Below are positions 33,766 through 41,731 of a DNA stretch of 64,000 nucleotides, piece by piece; position 1 is the stretch's first letter, and the number at the start of each line of letters is the position of its first letter. Position numbers and translations under genes: made by a program. The DNA is taken from positions 1,151,948-1,215,947 of the forward strand of contig NZ_GL397071.1 in the NCBI RefSeq assembly GCF_000146345.1, given 5' to 3'. Below the pieces are notes generated by a model that worked only from the letters and a program-made list of their open reading frames with translations, did not search any database and was not told the DNA's origin. Source of the DNA: Peptoniphilus duerdenii ATCC BAA-1640. GTDB taxonomy: Bacteria; Bacillota; Clostridia; Tissierellales; Peptoniphilaceae.

Positions 33766-34487
33766 TTAAGAGAATAGAAGATTTCGAGAAAAAGATAGAT
33801 GAAAAAGTAAATTATATAAAAAGATCAGTTGAAGAAGCTGGACTTAAAGGAGTGGTCTTTGGACTTTCGGGAGGACTTGACTCTGCAGTGGTGGCGGCAC
33901 TTTGCAAGAGAGCGTTTAAAGATGATGCTCTAGGAATAATCATGCCAATCCACTCAGCACCACAGGACGAAGAAGACGCTAGACTCGTAGCAGAAAATAC
34001 GGGAATAAATCTAAAAAAAGTAGACTTAACTAAGACCTTTGATGCATTTATGGAATCGGTAGATGAAACCAATGTAGAAATGAGCATCCACAATGTGAAA
34101 CCTCGCCTAAGGATGACCACCCTTTATTATTACGCGCAAAGTAAATCCTACATGGTAGTTGGAAGTTCAAACTATTCTGAATACTACACAGGATATTTTA
34201 CGAAACATGGAGATTCTGGAGCAGATATATTTCCGATAGTTGATCTACTGAAAACAGATCTATTTGAAATGGCAAAATACTTGGGACTTCCAGAAAAAAT
34301 TATAGACAAGAAACCATCAGCAGGACTATTTGAAGGACAAACCGACGAAGATGAAATGGGCTTTACCTATGAAGAGCTAGATGGATATATTATGAAGGAA
34401 ATCAAACTAGATGAAAAGAAGAAAGAGCTTATAGATAGACTTCACAGAATTAATAAACACAAGATGACGATCTTAAAAGAAGAATAA
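33762..34487 (+). CDS. nadE: NAD+ synthetase, ammonia-dependent
   Basis: 241 residues. The N-type ATP pyrophosphatase loop GLSGGLDSAVVAALCKR is followed by SNYSEYYTGYFTKHGDSGADIFPI, which binds deamido-NAD. Length and lack of a nitrilase (glutamine amidohydrolase) domain show it uses free ammonia. Last gene of the hflX operon. Confidence 0.94.
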   Translation: MIKRIEDFEKKIDEKVNYIKRSVEEAGLKGVVFGLSGGLDSAVVAALCKRAFKDDALGIIMPIHSAPQDEEDARLVAENTGINLKKVDLTKTFDAFMESVDETNVEMSIHNVKPRLRMTTLYYYAQSKSYMVVGSSNYSEYYTGYFTKHGDSGADIFPIVDLLKTDLFEMAKYLGLPEKIIDKKPSAGLFEGQTDEDEMGFTYEELDGYIMKEIKLDEKKKELIDRLHRINKHKMTILKEE

Positions 34488-34519
34488 ATGGAAATCAACC
34501 AAAATTTAATGGGATAAAA

Positions 34520-34545
34520 AACTGGCAGCTGAAGCTGCCTTTTTA
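34520..34545 (+). terminator. hairpin terminator of nadE
   Basis: GGCAGC-TGAA-GCTGCC followed by T5. Confidence 0.8.
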
Positions 34546-34636
34546 TTTGCAAGAAATCTTATCTTGTTAAATAATTTTTATCGATAAAAATTACAAGAAA
34601 CAATATGTGATTAAATATTAAAAACCCTATCGAAAC

Positions 34637-34694
34637 TTGTAAAAAAATTATTCTGGTGTTATTATATAAACATAGAACACCCCTAGGGGGGTGT
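34637..34694 (+). promoter_or_regulatory. copper-responsive promoter and CsoR-type operator
   Basis: TTGTAA (34637-34642), 17 bases, TATTAT (34660-34665). Just downstream is the palindrome ACACCCCTAGGGGGGTGT (34677-34694), the C-tract/G-tract form recognised by CsoR repressors. Its position around and after the expected start site suits repression relieved by Cu(I). The csoR gene is the last gene of the same operon. Confidence 0.85.
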
Positions 34695-34704
34695 AGGAGG
34701 TACT

Positions 34705-37458
34705 ATGGAAAAGAAATATGATGTCAGAGGCATGACTTGCTCGGCATGTGTCGCCAATGTAACCAAGGCTGTAGAAAGGCTTGATGGTGTAAGCACTGCC
34801 AACGTCAACCTCATGACCAACTCGATGAAGGTAAATTTTGACGAAAACAAAATAAATGATGAAGAAATTATAAAAGCTGTGGAAAAAATTGGCTATGGAG
34901 CAAGCCCGGCTGGAGAAAAAATAAAAAATGAAGCTGGTCCAGTGGATGACAGGGAGAGAGCCCTAAAGCATAGGCTAATCTCTTCTAGTATCTTTATGCT
35001 CATCCTCATGTATATTGCTATGGGTCACATGGTTCACTTGCCAACTCCAAGGATCTTTCATGGAAGAGAAGGGGCGGTTATCTTTGCCTTTTCACAATTT
35101 CTATTGGCTCTTCCAGTTGTATTTATAAACAGGGACTTTTACATCTCTGGATTTAAGGGACTTAAGAACAAGGCTCCTAACATGGATAGCCTTGTTGCTA
35201 TTGGTTCTCTTGCAGCTCTTATCTATGGAATCTTTGCCATTTACATGATGGCATATGGATTTGGTCAAGGGGACATGGAACTTGTTGATGCTTACAGGCA
35301 CAATCTCTACTTTGAGTCTTCAGCAATGATATTGACTCTTATAACTGTTGGGAAATACTTGGAAGAAAAATCCAAGAACAAGACAAGGTCATCTCTTGCA
35401 AAGTTAATGGACCTTGCTCCAAAAATGGCGACAGTTATTGAAGATGGCAAGGAAGTTGTAAAAAATATAGAAGATGTAAGAGTTGGAGATATTTTAATTG
35501 TAAGGCCTGGCGAATCTGTGGCAGTTGACGGTAAGGTAATTGAAGGTGCATCATCTCTTGATGAATCAGCAGTGACTGGTGAGTCAATCCCAGTCCAAAA
35601 GTCTGTGGGCGACAGGGTAATCTCTGCGTCTATAAACACAACAGGGTCCTTTAAGTTCAAGGCAGAAAAGGTTGGGGAAGACACAACAATTTCTCAAATT
35701 ATAAAATTAGTTGACGAGGCCAACCAGTCCAAGGCTCCTATTGCCAAGCTGGCAGATAAAATTGCTGGAGTATTTGTGCCAACAGTTTTGATTATTTCTG
35801 CAATAACTTTTGGAGTTTGGATGTATCTTGGTTATGGATTTGAAAATGCACTTAACTTTGCAATTTCTGTTTTGGTTATCTCTTGTCCTTGTGCATTGGG
35901 ACTTGCAACACCAGTTTCAATAATGGTTGCAACAGGCAAGTCTGCAGATTTTGGACTTCTATTTAAGAATGCAGAAGTTTTGGAAAATCTCCACAAGATT
36001 GATGTAATCGTAATGGATAAGACAGGGACAATCACTGAAGGCAAACCAATCCTAACAGATGTTGTTACAGACTTAGACGAAGATGAATTTTTAAAAATTG
36101 CTGGGTCTCTAGAAAAAAATTCTCAGCACCCACTAGCTTCTGCAATATTAAATTATGCTGAAGAAAAAAATATAGGCTTAGAAGAAATCACTAACTTCAA
36201 TTCAGTTAGCGGCAGGGGCCTAAATGGAGAGATCGCTGGAAATAAGTATTTTGCTGGAAATCTTGAATACATGCTAGAAGAAAAAATTGACCTAAAGGGC
36301 TTTAAGGCAAAGGCAGAAGAACTGGCAGGAGAGGGGAAAACTTCTATGTACTTTGCAAATGAAAATGAAGTCATGGGAATAATCTCAGTAAAGGACCTTC
36401 CTAAGAAGTCGTCAAGGGATGCAATTAAACTCCTAAGAGACATGGGAAAGATTATTATTATGCTAACTGGAGACAATGAAAAAACTGCAGAAGCAATTGC
36501 TGGAGAAATTGGAGTTGATGAAACTCTCGCAGGTCTTTTACCTCAAGATAAGAATAAGGAAATCGACAAAATTCAAAAATCTGGCAAGAAGGTTTTAATG
36601 ATTGGGGACGGAATCAACGATGCTCCATCCCTTGCCAAGGCAGACATAGGCATGGCAATAGGTCATGGAACAGATGTGGCAATTGAGTCATCAGACGTGG
36701 TCCTAATGAGGTCCGACCTCTTAGATGTGGTTTCTGCCCTTGAACTTTCCAAGGCTACAATAAAAAACATCAAGGAAAATTTATTCTGGGCATTTTTCTA
36801 CAACACACTTGGCATTCCACTAGCTGCAGGACTTTTGTTCCCAGCCTTTGGGATAAAACTTTCCCCAATGTTTGCAGCCTTTGCAATGAGTTTGTCATCA
36901 GTCTTTGTTGTAAACAATGCCTTGAGACTTAGAAGATTTAAGCCAAGGGGACTTAAATCTTCTCTAAATAAAAATGAACCCATAAGTGAAAAAGAAAACG
37001 CAAAAGAGGAAAATCTTAAAGAAAAAAATGAAAAAACAACTAAAATAAAGGTAGAAGGCATGATGTGTGGCCACTGCGAGAAGAGAGTTTCCGATGCTCT
37101 AGAAAAAACTGGCAAGGCGAAAAATATTGTGGCAAGCCATGAAAATTCTTCTGTAGAATTTATAGACCAAGGTCTAAGTCCAGAAGAAATAAAAAATGCT
37201 ATTGAAGATGCAGGTTATAAAATTATTAAAAATAAAGGAGAAGATAGTATGGAAAAGATTTTAAAAGTAGAAGGAATGTCTTGTAATCACTGTGTGGCAT
37301 CAGTAAAAAAGGCTCTTGAAGGAATTGACGGAGTAAGAGAAGCTGATGTAAGGCTTGAAGACAAAAGTGCAAGGGTAGAACTTGACAAAGATCTTGCTGA
37401 TGAAGCACTTGTTAAGGCAGTTGAAGATGCAGGCTACTCTGCAAAAATTGAAAAATGA
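34705..37458 (+). CDS. copA: copper-exporting P1B ATPase fused to CopZ-like domains
   Basis: 917 residues. N-terminal heavy-metal domain (GMTCSAC, Cys12/15), about eight membrane helices, the Cu(I)-site SCPCAL (394-396), phosphorylation motif DKTGT (Asp438), TGDN and GDGINDAPSLA. After the last helices come a Lys/Glu-rich linker and two more heavy-metal domains (GMMCGHC, Cys788/791; GMSCNHC, Cys860/863), an unusual C-terminal placement. The last domain has its own start signal inside the gene (see separate entry). Exports Cu(I) across the membrane. The gene uses AGG, AAG and GGG-type codons more than its neighbours, so recent transfer is possible. Confidence 0.93.
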   Translation: MEKKYDVRGMTCSACVANVTKAVERLDGVSTANVNLMTNSMKVNFDENKINDEEIIKAVEKIGYGASPAGEKIKNEAGPVDDRERALKHRLISSSIFMLILMYIAMGHMVHLPTPRIFHGREGAVIFAFSQFLLALPVVFINRDFYISGFKGLKNKAPNMDSLVAIGSLAALIYGIFAIYMMAYGFGQGDMELVDAYRHNLYFESSAMILTLITVGKYLEEKSKNKTRSSLAKLMDLAPKMATVIEDGKEVVKNIEDVRVGDILIVRPGESVAVDGKVIEGASSLDESAVTGESIPVQKSVGDRVISASINTTGSFKFKAEKVGEDTTISQIIKLVDEANQSKAPIAKLADKIAGVFVPTVLIISAITFGVWMYLGYGFENALNFAISVLVISCPCALGLATPVSIMVATGKSADFGLLFKNAEVLENLHKIDVIVMDKTGTITEGKPILTDVVTDLDEDEFLKIAGSLEKNSQHPLASAILNYAEEKNIGLEEITNFNSVSGRGLNGEIAGNKYFAGNLEYMLEEKIDLKGFKAKAEELAGEGKTSMYFANENEVMGIISVKDLPKKSSRDAIKLLRDMGKIIIMLTGDNEKTAEAIAGEIGVDETLAGLLPQDKNKEIDKIQKSGKKVLMIGDGINDAPSLAKADIGMAIGHGTDVAIESSDVVLMRSDLLDVVSALELSKATIKNIKENLFWAFFYNTLGIPLAAGLLFPAFGIKLSPMFAAFAMSLSSVFVVNNALRLRRFKPRGLKSSLNKNEPISEKENAKEENLKEKNEKTTKIKVEGMMCGHCEKRVSDALEKTGKAKNIVASHENSSVEFIDQGLSPEEIKNAIEDAGYKIIKNKGEDSMEKILKVEGMSCNHCVASVKKALEGIDGVREADVRLEDKSARVELDKDLADEALVKAVEDAGYSAKIEK
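37249..37458 (+). CDS. copZ: internal start: free CopZ copper chaperone
   Basis: Within copA and in the same frame, ATG at 37249 (codon 849) is preceded by AAAGGAG (37234-37240) with 8-base spacing, an ideal ribosome site. It would give a 69-residue protein, MEKILKVEGMSCNHC..., of exactly CopZ length with the CxxC Cu(I) site. CopZ carries Cu(I) to CopA and to CsoR. The best explanation is a once-separate copZ gene whose upstream stop was lost, leaving both a fusion and a free form. Expression from this site is an inference. Confidence 0.55.
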   Translation: MEKILKVEGMSCNHCVASVKKALEGIDGVREADVRLEDKSARVELDKDLADEALVKAVEDAGYSAKIEK

Positions 37459-37724
37459 GAGCAGACAAGGAAGTCCAACTTAGAAAATTAAAAACTGTCA
37501 GGGGACAAATTGATGGACTTATAAAAATGGTGGAGGAGAACAGGTACTGCCTAGATATCTCCAACCAACTCATGGCATCAATCTCAATCCTTAAAAACAT
37601 AAACAAGGATGTTCTGACAGCCCACCTAAGAGGTTGCGTTAAGGATTCCTACTCTAAGAGCCAGGAAGAAATTGACGAGAAAATCGAAGAAATGAACACA
37701 ATTATAAATAAGTTGTCAAAATAG
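37455..37724 (+). CDS. csoR: copper-sensing transcriptional repressor CsoR
   Basis: 89 residues, all-helical DUF156 family. The Cu(I) ligands of true CsoR are present as Cys (NRYCLDISNQ), then His and Cys (TAHLRGCV). N-terminal KLKTVRGQIDGLIKMVEE is the family signature and binds DNA. ATGA overlap with copA. It should bind the palindrome at 34677-34694 and release it on Cu(I) binding, giving autoregulation. Confidence 0.93.
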   Translation: MRADKEVQLRKLKTVRGQIDGLIKMVEENRYCLDISNQLMASISILKNINKDVLTAHLRGCVKDSYSKSQEEIDEKIEEMNTIINKLSK

Positions 37725-37750
37725 GTGGGATATGAAATTAAAAAAATAAT

Positions 37751-37795
37751 GATAACACCCTTTTACTGGATGATCAGTAGGAGGGTATTTTTTAT
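37751..37795 (+). terminator. hairpin terminator of the copper operon
   Basis: ACCCTTTTACTG...CAGTAGGAGGGT, a stem with several G-T wobbles around ATGAT, followed by T6. The next ~130 bases up to 37926 show no gene or clear signal. Confidence 0.7.
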
Positions 37796-37926
37796 ATAGA
37801 TAATATCATAACAAGTGCAACATAAATAAACTCATAGCTAAAAAGCCATGCGTATTTTTGGTTGCTTTTGTTATTTTAGATTTGATATTTTAATTAGCGG
37901 TCATGTGTTCATTTTACATAAAGAAA

Positions 37927-37949
37927 GAGACTCGAATTAACGAGTCTCC
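37927..37949 (-). terminator. terminator of arcA
   Basis: GAGACTCG-AATTA-ACGAGTCTC-type hairpin, preceded on the plus strand by an A/T run that becomes the U-rich tail in the minus-strand transcript. Confidence 0.75.
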
Positions 37950-37973
37950 CAAATAATTTGCATAGCCAATTTA

Positions 37974-39194
37974 TTATGCTCTTTCTCTATAAATAGGCAT
38001 TGACATACATCTTGGGCCCCCTCTACCTCTAGAAAGTTCCCCTGACTTCATAATGTGAAGTGTAACACCGTGATCTCTAAGAATTTGGTTTGTAACAACG
38101 TTTCTATCGTAAACAACTACTTCTCTTGGTGCGATAGCTAAAGTATTGTATCCATCTGACCATTGTTCACGAGAAGCATCTAGTAGTCCACCAGAACCTT
38201 GACGAATAAGGTCAACCTTATCAAGGTGAAGGTTCTTTAGAAGCACTTCTTCGATATCAGAAGATTCTTCTTCAGTGTGTAGGTTCTTGCCGTCAAATGT
38301 AATTCCGAAACAAGTTAGAGAATCTTCGATTTCTGGGTGAACGGTAAATAAATCTCTATCCACCATTGTAAATACTGTATCTAGGTGCATGAAGGCACGT
38401 TTCTTCGGAATTGAAAGGACAAGAATCTTTTTAAATCCAGTTTCTTCTCTTAGAACTCTCTTAGCAAATTGTTCGATTGCACGGGCAGAAGTTCTTTCAG
38501 AAGTACCTACAGCTATAAGTTCATCGCTTAGCACTAGGATGTCTCCGCCTTCGATTGATGCTGGAAGTTCTCTATTGTAGTGAAGATCTTCGTCTTTTAT
38601 TTTAAAGTCGTTGTGATATTTGAAAATATACTTGCCAAATAATGTTTCGCGTCTTCTAGTTTCGCTCCACATATGGTTTAGAGAAACGCTGTGACCTATA
38701 AGAGAGAATGGGTCTCTAGTGAAGTATAGGTTTGGCATTGGTTTTGTAACGAAAAATTCATCCTTCTCGATTATTTCTGGAAGGGAAGTCTTCTTGTAAT
38801 CAGGAAGATCAGATTTTCTAATTCCTCCCATCATTTTAAGAACGAGTTCCTTATTTTCCATATTTTGGAAAAGTTCTTTTAAGATTTCTTTTTCTCTGTC
38901 AACTTGGATGTCAGATTCTTTTAAGAATTCGTCTATACAAGCTTCTTTGATTCCTGAATCTGTAAGTGACTCTGCTGCTAAATCTTCTAAATAATAAACT
39001 TCGCATCCATTGTCTCTTAAGATTTGTGCAAAGTAATCATGTTCTTCGACTGCAGCATCTAGAAATGGAATTTCGTCGAATAAAAGTTCACCTAGTTGAT
39101 CTGGAGCGAGGTTTGTAAGCTCGTGACCAGGTCTATGAAGAATAACTTTTTTTAATTTTTCAATCTCTGAGTAAACATTAATATTTTTGTTCAT
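37974..39194 (-). CDS. arcA: arginine deiminase
   Basis: Hydrolyses arginine to citrulline and ammonia. 406 residues from the ATG at 39194, which has AAAGGAGAAC upstream; a TTG 15 bases earlier lies in that ribosome site and is rejected. Guanidino-group modifying fold: LKKVILHRPGHEL at the N terminus, MPNLYFTRDPF, SIEGGDILVL, MHLDTVFTMVD with the catalytic His, and the catalytic Cys in the C-terminal GGPRCMSMPIYRE. Its own unit: a terminator separates it from the upstream minus-strand genes. arcC and arcD are not in this window. Confidence 0.96.
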   Translation of the reverse strand: MNKNINVYSEIEKLKKVILHRPGHELTNLAPDQLGELLFDEIPFLDAAVEEHDYFAQILRDNGCEVYYLEDLAAESLTDSGIKEACIDEFLKESDIQVDREKEILKELFQNMENKELVLKMMGGIRKSDLPDYKKTSLPEIIEKDEFFVTKPMPNLYFTRDPFSLIGHSVSLNHMWSETRRRETLFGKYIFKYHNDFKIKDEDLHYNRELPASIEGGDILVLSDELIAVGTSERTSARAIEQFAKRVLREETGFKKILVLSIPKKRAFMHLDTVFTMVDRDLFTVHPEIEDSLTCFGITFDGKNLHTEEESSDIEEVLLKNLHLDKVDLIRQGSGGLLDASREQWSDGYNTLAIAPREVVVYDRNVVTNQILRDHGVTLHIMKSGELSRGRGGPRCMSMPIYRERA

Positions 39195-39269
39195 AAGTTC
39201 TCCTTTCAACTAACTTAATTTTAGATTAAATTAAATTTATTTTTTTGTCAACATGACAAGAATTTAAAA

Positions 39270-39298
39270 AAAAGACCTCTGATAACAGAAGTCTTTCT
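39270..39298 (-). terminator. terminator of the tandem ornithine-cyclodeaminase-family genes
   Basis: AAGACCTCTG...CAGAAGTCTT with A8 on the left, i.e. U8 in the minus-strand RNA. Lies 4 bases after the stop of the second paralogue and before arcA. Confidence 0.8.
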
Positions 39299-39301
39299 AA
39301 T

Positions 39302-40396
39302 TTAACTATTCAAAGCTCTATCTATGTTTCTTATGAAGTCTTGTACATTAGTAACCATTGAAACAGCTGTTAGAGTTCCTCTGTCGGAAAGTTTGTTTAC
39401 AGCGAATTCTTGAATATCAACTGTATACATGTAAACAGGTCTTATCACTCCGTCAAACTCATTGTAAGATGGGGTCATGTTTCCAGTTGCTATTGTGTAA
39501 AGAATAGCTGAAAGCATTATGATTGTTGAGGTACGTCTAGCGTGGGTCCTCATCTTGTTTTGAGCTTCGTAAACATTATCGATAGTTTCTGGTAGTGCTA
39601 ATCTATCTCTAATTGTACCAGCCATTACTACTTCAGTGCCACATTCTATGGCAGCCTTCATGAAACCGTCCTTTACAAGACCAGATTCAACAAGAGCTTT
39701 AGTTGAGCCATATTTTCTTGCGAGATTTATAGTTTCATATAGGTTTACTGTAGTATTTTGTTCGTGAACGAAATGTTCTTGTCCCCAAGTGGTTCCGTAG
39801 ATTCCGCGTTCTAAGTCGAAGGCAGCAGTTTCTGTACCACAGAAGATTGCTTGAACATATCCGTTTCTAATAAGTCTTTCAAGAGCAAGTCTTGCATCTT
39901 CATCAAGGGCGATTGCAGAACCGATAATCATAGTTACATATCCGTTGTTTGCTTTTTCGTGACGAAGAACATCGTAAAGTGTATCGTAGTCAACGGAGAA
40001 GGCAGTTTCTCTTGATCTTCCAGCTCTAAAAGCAAAAGTATCAAGCTCTTCAGACTCTTCTAAGAATCCGCCGGTCCACATGTAGATCCCTTCAGAACCA
40101 TCTTCGGTTCGTCCGATTACAACCTTGTCACCTTTTTTTAGATTTCTAAATTCTACAATGTTAACGGATTCTTCACCAGGTGTGTCGTTTGCAACACAGA
40201 CAGTATCCATTCTAGACTGGGTAGCTAAAATCCATTTGCCATTTATTTTAAAATATTCTGGATAAACAGAAAGTGCGTGGTAATGTCTTGGGCTTATGCC
40301 ATCTACTTTAACTTCTTCTAAATGAACATTAGGTGCATTTTTTAGAAATTCTTGTTCGAAATCTGGATGATGGTACTTAGGCATTTGAAAATCCAT
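39302..40396 (-). CDS. TIGR00300 / ornithine cyclodeaminase-family protein, divergent subunit
   Basis: 364 residues. Shares colinear blocks with the adjacent paralogue: GRTEDGSEGIYMW, AGTIRDRLALPET, VIRPVYMYTVDIQEFAVNKL and MVTNVQDFIRNIDRAL. These are landmarks of the family also found as the C-terminal part of cyanobacterial AgrE/ArgZ and in archaeal ornithine cyclodeaminase, which converts ornithine to proline and ammonia. The family's strong AGSIRDDGPLPEV block is altered here (RLALPET), so this copy may be a non-catalytic or regulatory partner. The ATG abuts the stop of the upstream paralogue. A role in ornithine disposal is inferred from the arginine genes around it. Confidence 0.7.
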   Translation of the reverse strand: MDFQMPKYHHPDFEQEFLKNAPNVHLEEVKVDGISPRHYHALSVYPEYFKINGKWILATQSRMDTVCVANDTPGEESVNIVEFRNLKKGDKVVIGRTEDGSEGIYMWTGGFLEESEELDTFAFRAGRSRETAFSVDYDTLYDVLRHEKANNGYVTMIIGSAIALDEDARLALERLIRNGYVQAIFCGTETAAFDLERGIYGTTWGQEHFVHEQNTTVNLYETINLARKYGSTKALVESGLVKDGFMKAAIECGTEVVMAGTIRDRLALPETIDNVYEAQNKMRTHARRTSTIIMLSAILYTIATGNMTPSYNEFDGVIRPVYMYTVDIQEFAVNKLSDRGTLTAVSMVTNVQDFIRNIDRALNS

Positions 40397-41571
40397 TATA
40401 GCAATCCTCCTTCTTCATTTTCTCTTCTTTTATTTTCTAGTTCAACGTATTCTTCTTCAGGAAGCTCCATTTCATTTGCAAATGTCTTGTCAGCCGGAGT
40501 AACAAGAGCACGTTCTAGATTTACAACGAAGTCTTGTACGTTTGTAATCATAGGAACGAAGGCAATATTTTCTCTAGCATGAGCCATTTTGTTTGCTACG
40601 TTTTCTGTAACGTCGATTCCGTACATATATACAGGAGTAATATCTCCGTTTTCTCTAATTCTATAACTTGAAGCAAGATTTGCTGCAGCTAAGTTGTGAA
40701 GCATAGTAGCAAGTCCTATTATAAGAGTTGCTTTGTCAAGATGCTCTTTCATGTGGGTTAGACCTTCTGTTGTGTTTCCATATACTTCAGGAAGAGGTCC
40801 ATCATCTCTAATGGATCCAGCAAGTACAAAAGGTACGTCCATTTGTGAAAGTGTCTTTATGATACCATCTTTTACATTTCCTTCAGCAATGAATTTTTTA
40901 ATAGATCCAGCAGATCTAACTTCGTTTAGAAGGTCAAGGTGATTGTAGTGTCCGTTAGGTACGTTTTGTTGAGTGTAGATATTTTGTCCAAGGGCAGTGC
41001 CTAAGAATCCACCTTCAAGATCGTGGGTTGCCATTGCATTACCAGCCATTAAGCAGTTGATGTATCCAGCTTCAGCTAAGTGGTTTAATGCAACTCTTGT
41101 ATCGTGGTCAAATACCACTGAAGGTCCAAGAACCCATACGATGTATCCGCCGTTATCTCTTTCGTATTCCATTTGTTCGAAAAGGAATTTATAATCTCTT
41201 GAAAAAGAAGTTTCAACGGCTTGACCAGGTTCAGAATATACTGATTTAGGGAAACCTTCTTTATATACTAGTACACCATTAGAACCGTCTTTAGTTCTTC
41301 CGGTTACGACTTGTTCACCTTTTTTAAGATCTCTAATTTCTTTTATAAGGATGTCACCATCTTTAAGAACTGCAACGCAGTTAAGTGAGTTATGTTCTGG
41401 TAGTAACCATTCTCCATCTACTTTGTAGAATGTTGGTAGGTGAGTTGTAAGATAAAAATTATCTGGCGCAACTCCATCTTTTTCTACTTCAGCAACAGTT
41501 ATATTTTTTGCATTTTTATAAGCCTCATTTGAAAAATCAGGCTTTTCAAATATTGGTAAATGAAATTTCAT
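40396..41571 (-). CDS. TIGR00300 / ornithine cyclodeaminase-family protein, canonical subunit
   Basis: 391 residues. Retains the family's consensus AGSIRDDGPLPEVY and GYIVWVLGPSVVFDHDTR, with TPVYMYGIDVTENVANKMAH and ITNVQDFVVNLERAL toward the end. A Glu-rich C-terminal tail of ~25 residues follows. First gene of a two-gene unit with its divergent paralogue; start preceded by GAGGAGGCAGT. Likely acts on ornithine made from arginine by the deiminase and carbamoyltransferase nearby, perhaps producing proline as an electron acceptor for Stickland fermentation. The pathway placement is inference; the family is recognised from conserved blocks. Confidence 0.72.
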   Translation of the reverse strand: MKFHLPIFEKPDFSNEAYKNAKNITVAEVEKDGVAPDNFYLTTHLPTFYKVDGEWLLPEHNSLNCVAVLKDGDILIKEIRDLKKGEQVVTGRTKDGSNGVLVYKEGFPKSVYSEPGQAVETSFSRDYKFLFEQMEYERDNGGYIVWVLGPSVVFDHDTRVALNHLAEAGYINCLMAGNAMATHDLEGGFLGTALGQNIYTQQNVPNGHYNHLDLLNEVRSAGSIKKFIAEGNVKDGIIKTLSQMDVPFVLAGSIRDDGPLPEVYGNTTEGLTHMKEHLDKATLIIGLATMLHNLAAANLASSYRIRENGDITPVYMYGIDVTENVANKMAHARENIAFVPMITNVQDFVVNLERALVTPADKTFANEMELPEEEYVELENKRRENEEGGLL

Positions 41572-41731
41572 ACTGCCTCCTCATAGTATTTATGGTTATA
41601 GTTTATCATAATTAAAATATTATAGAGATTTTATTTATTGTTACACTTGTAAGAAAACAAGTGATTTAGCCATACAGCTTTAAATTATTCAATCTAATAC
41701 AATTATATAATTAGATTTTATCCAATGAAAA

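Noticed and set aside
37796-37926. Possible small gene between the copper operon and arcA
   Set aside because: No frame longer than about 20 codons with a ribosome site; nothing recognisable.
39195-39209. arcA start at TTG 39209
   Set aside because: The added MKGEL codons are the ribosome site AAAGGAGAAC itself.
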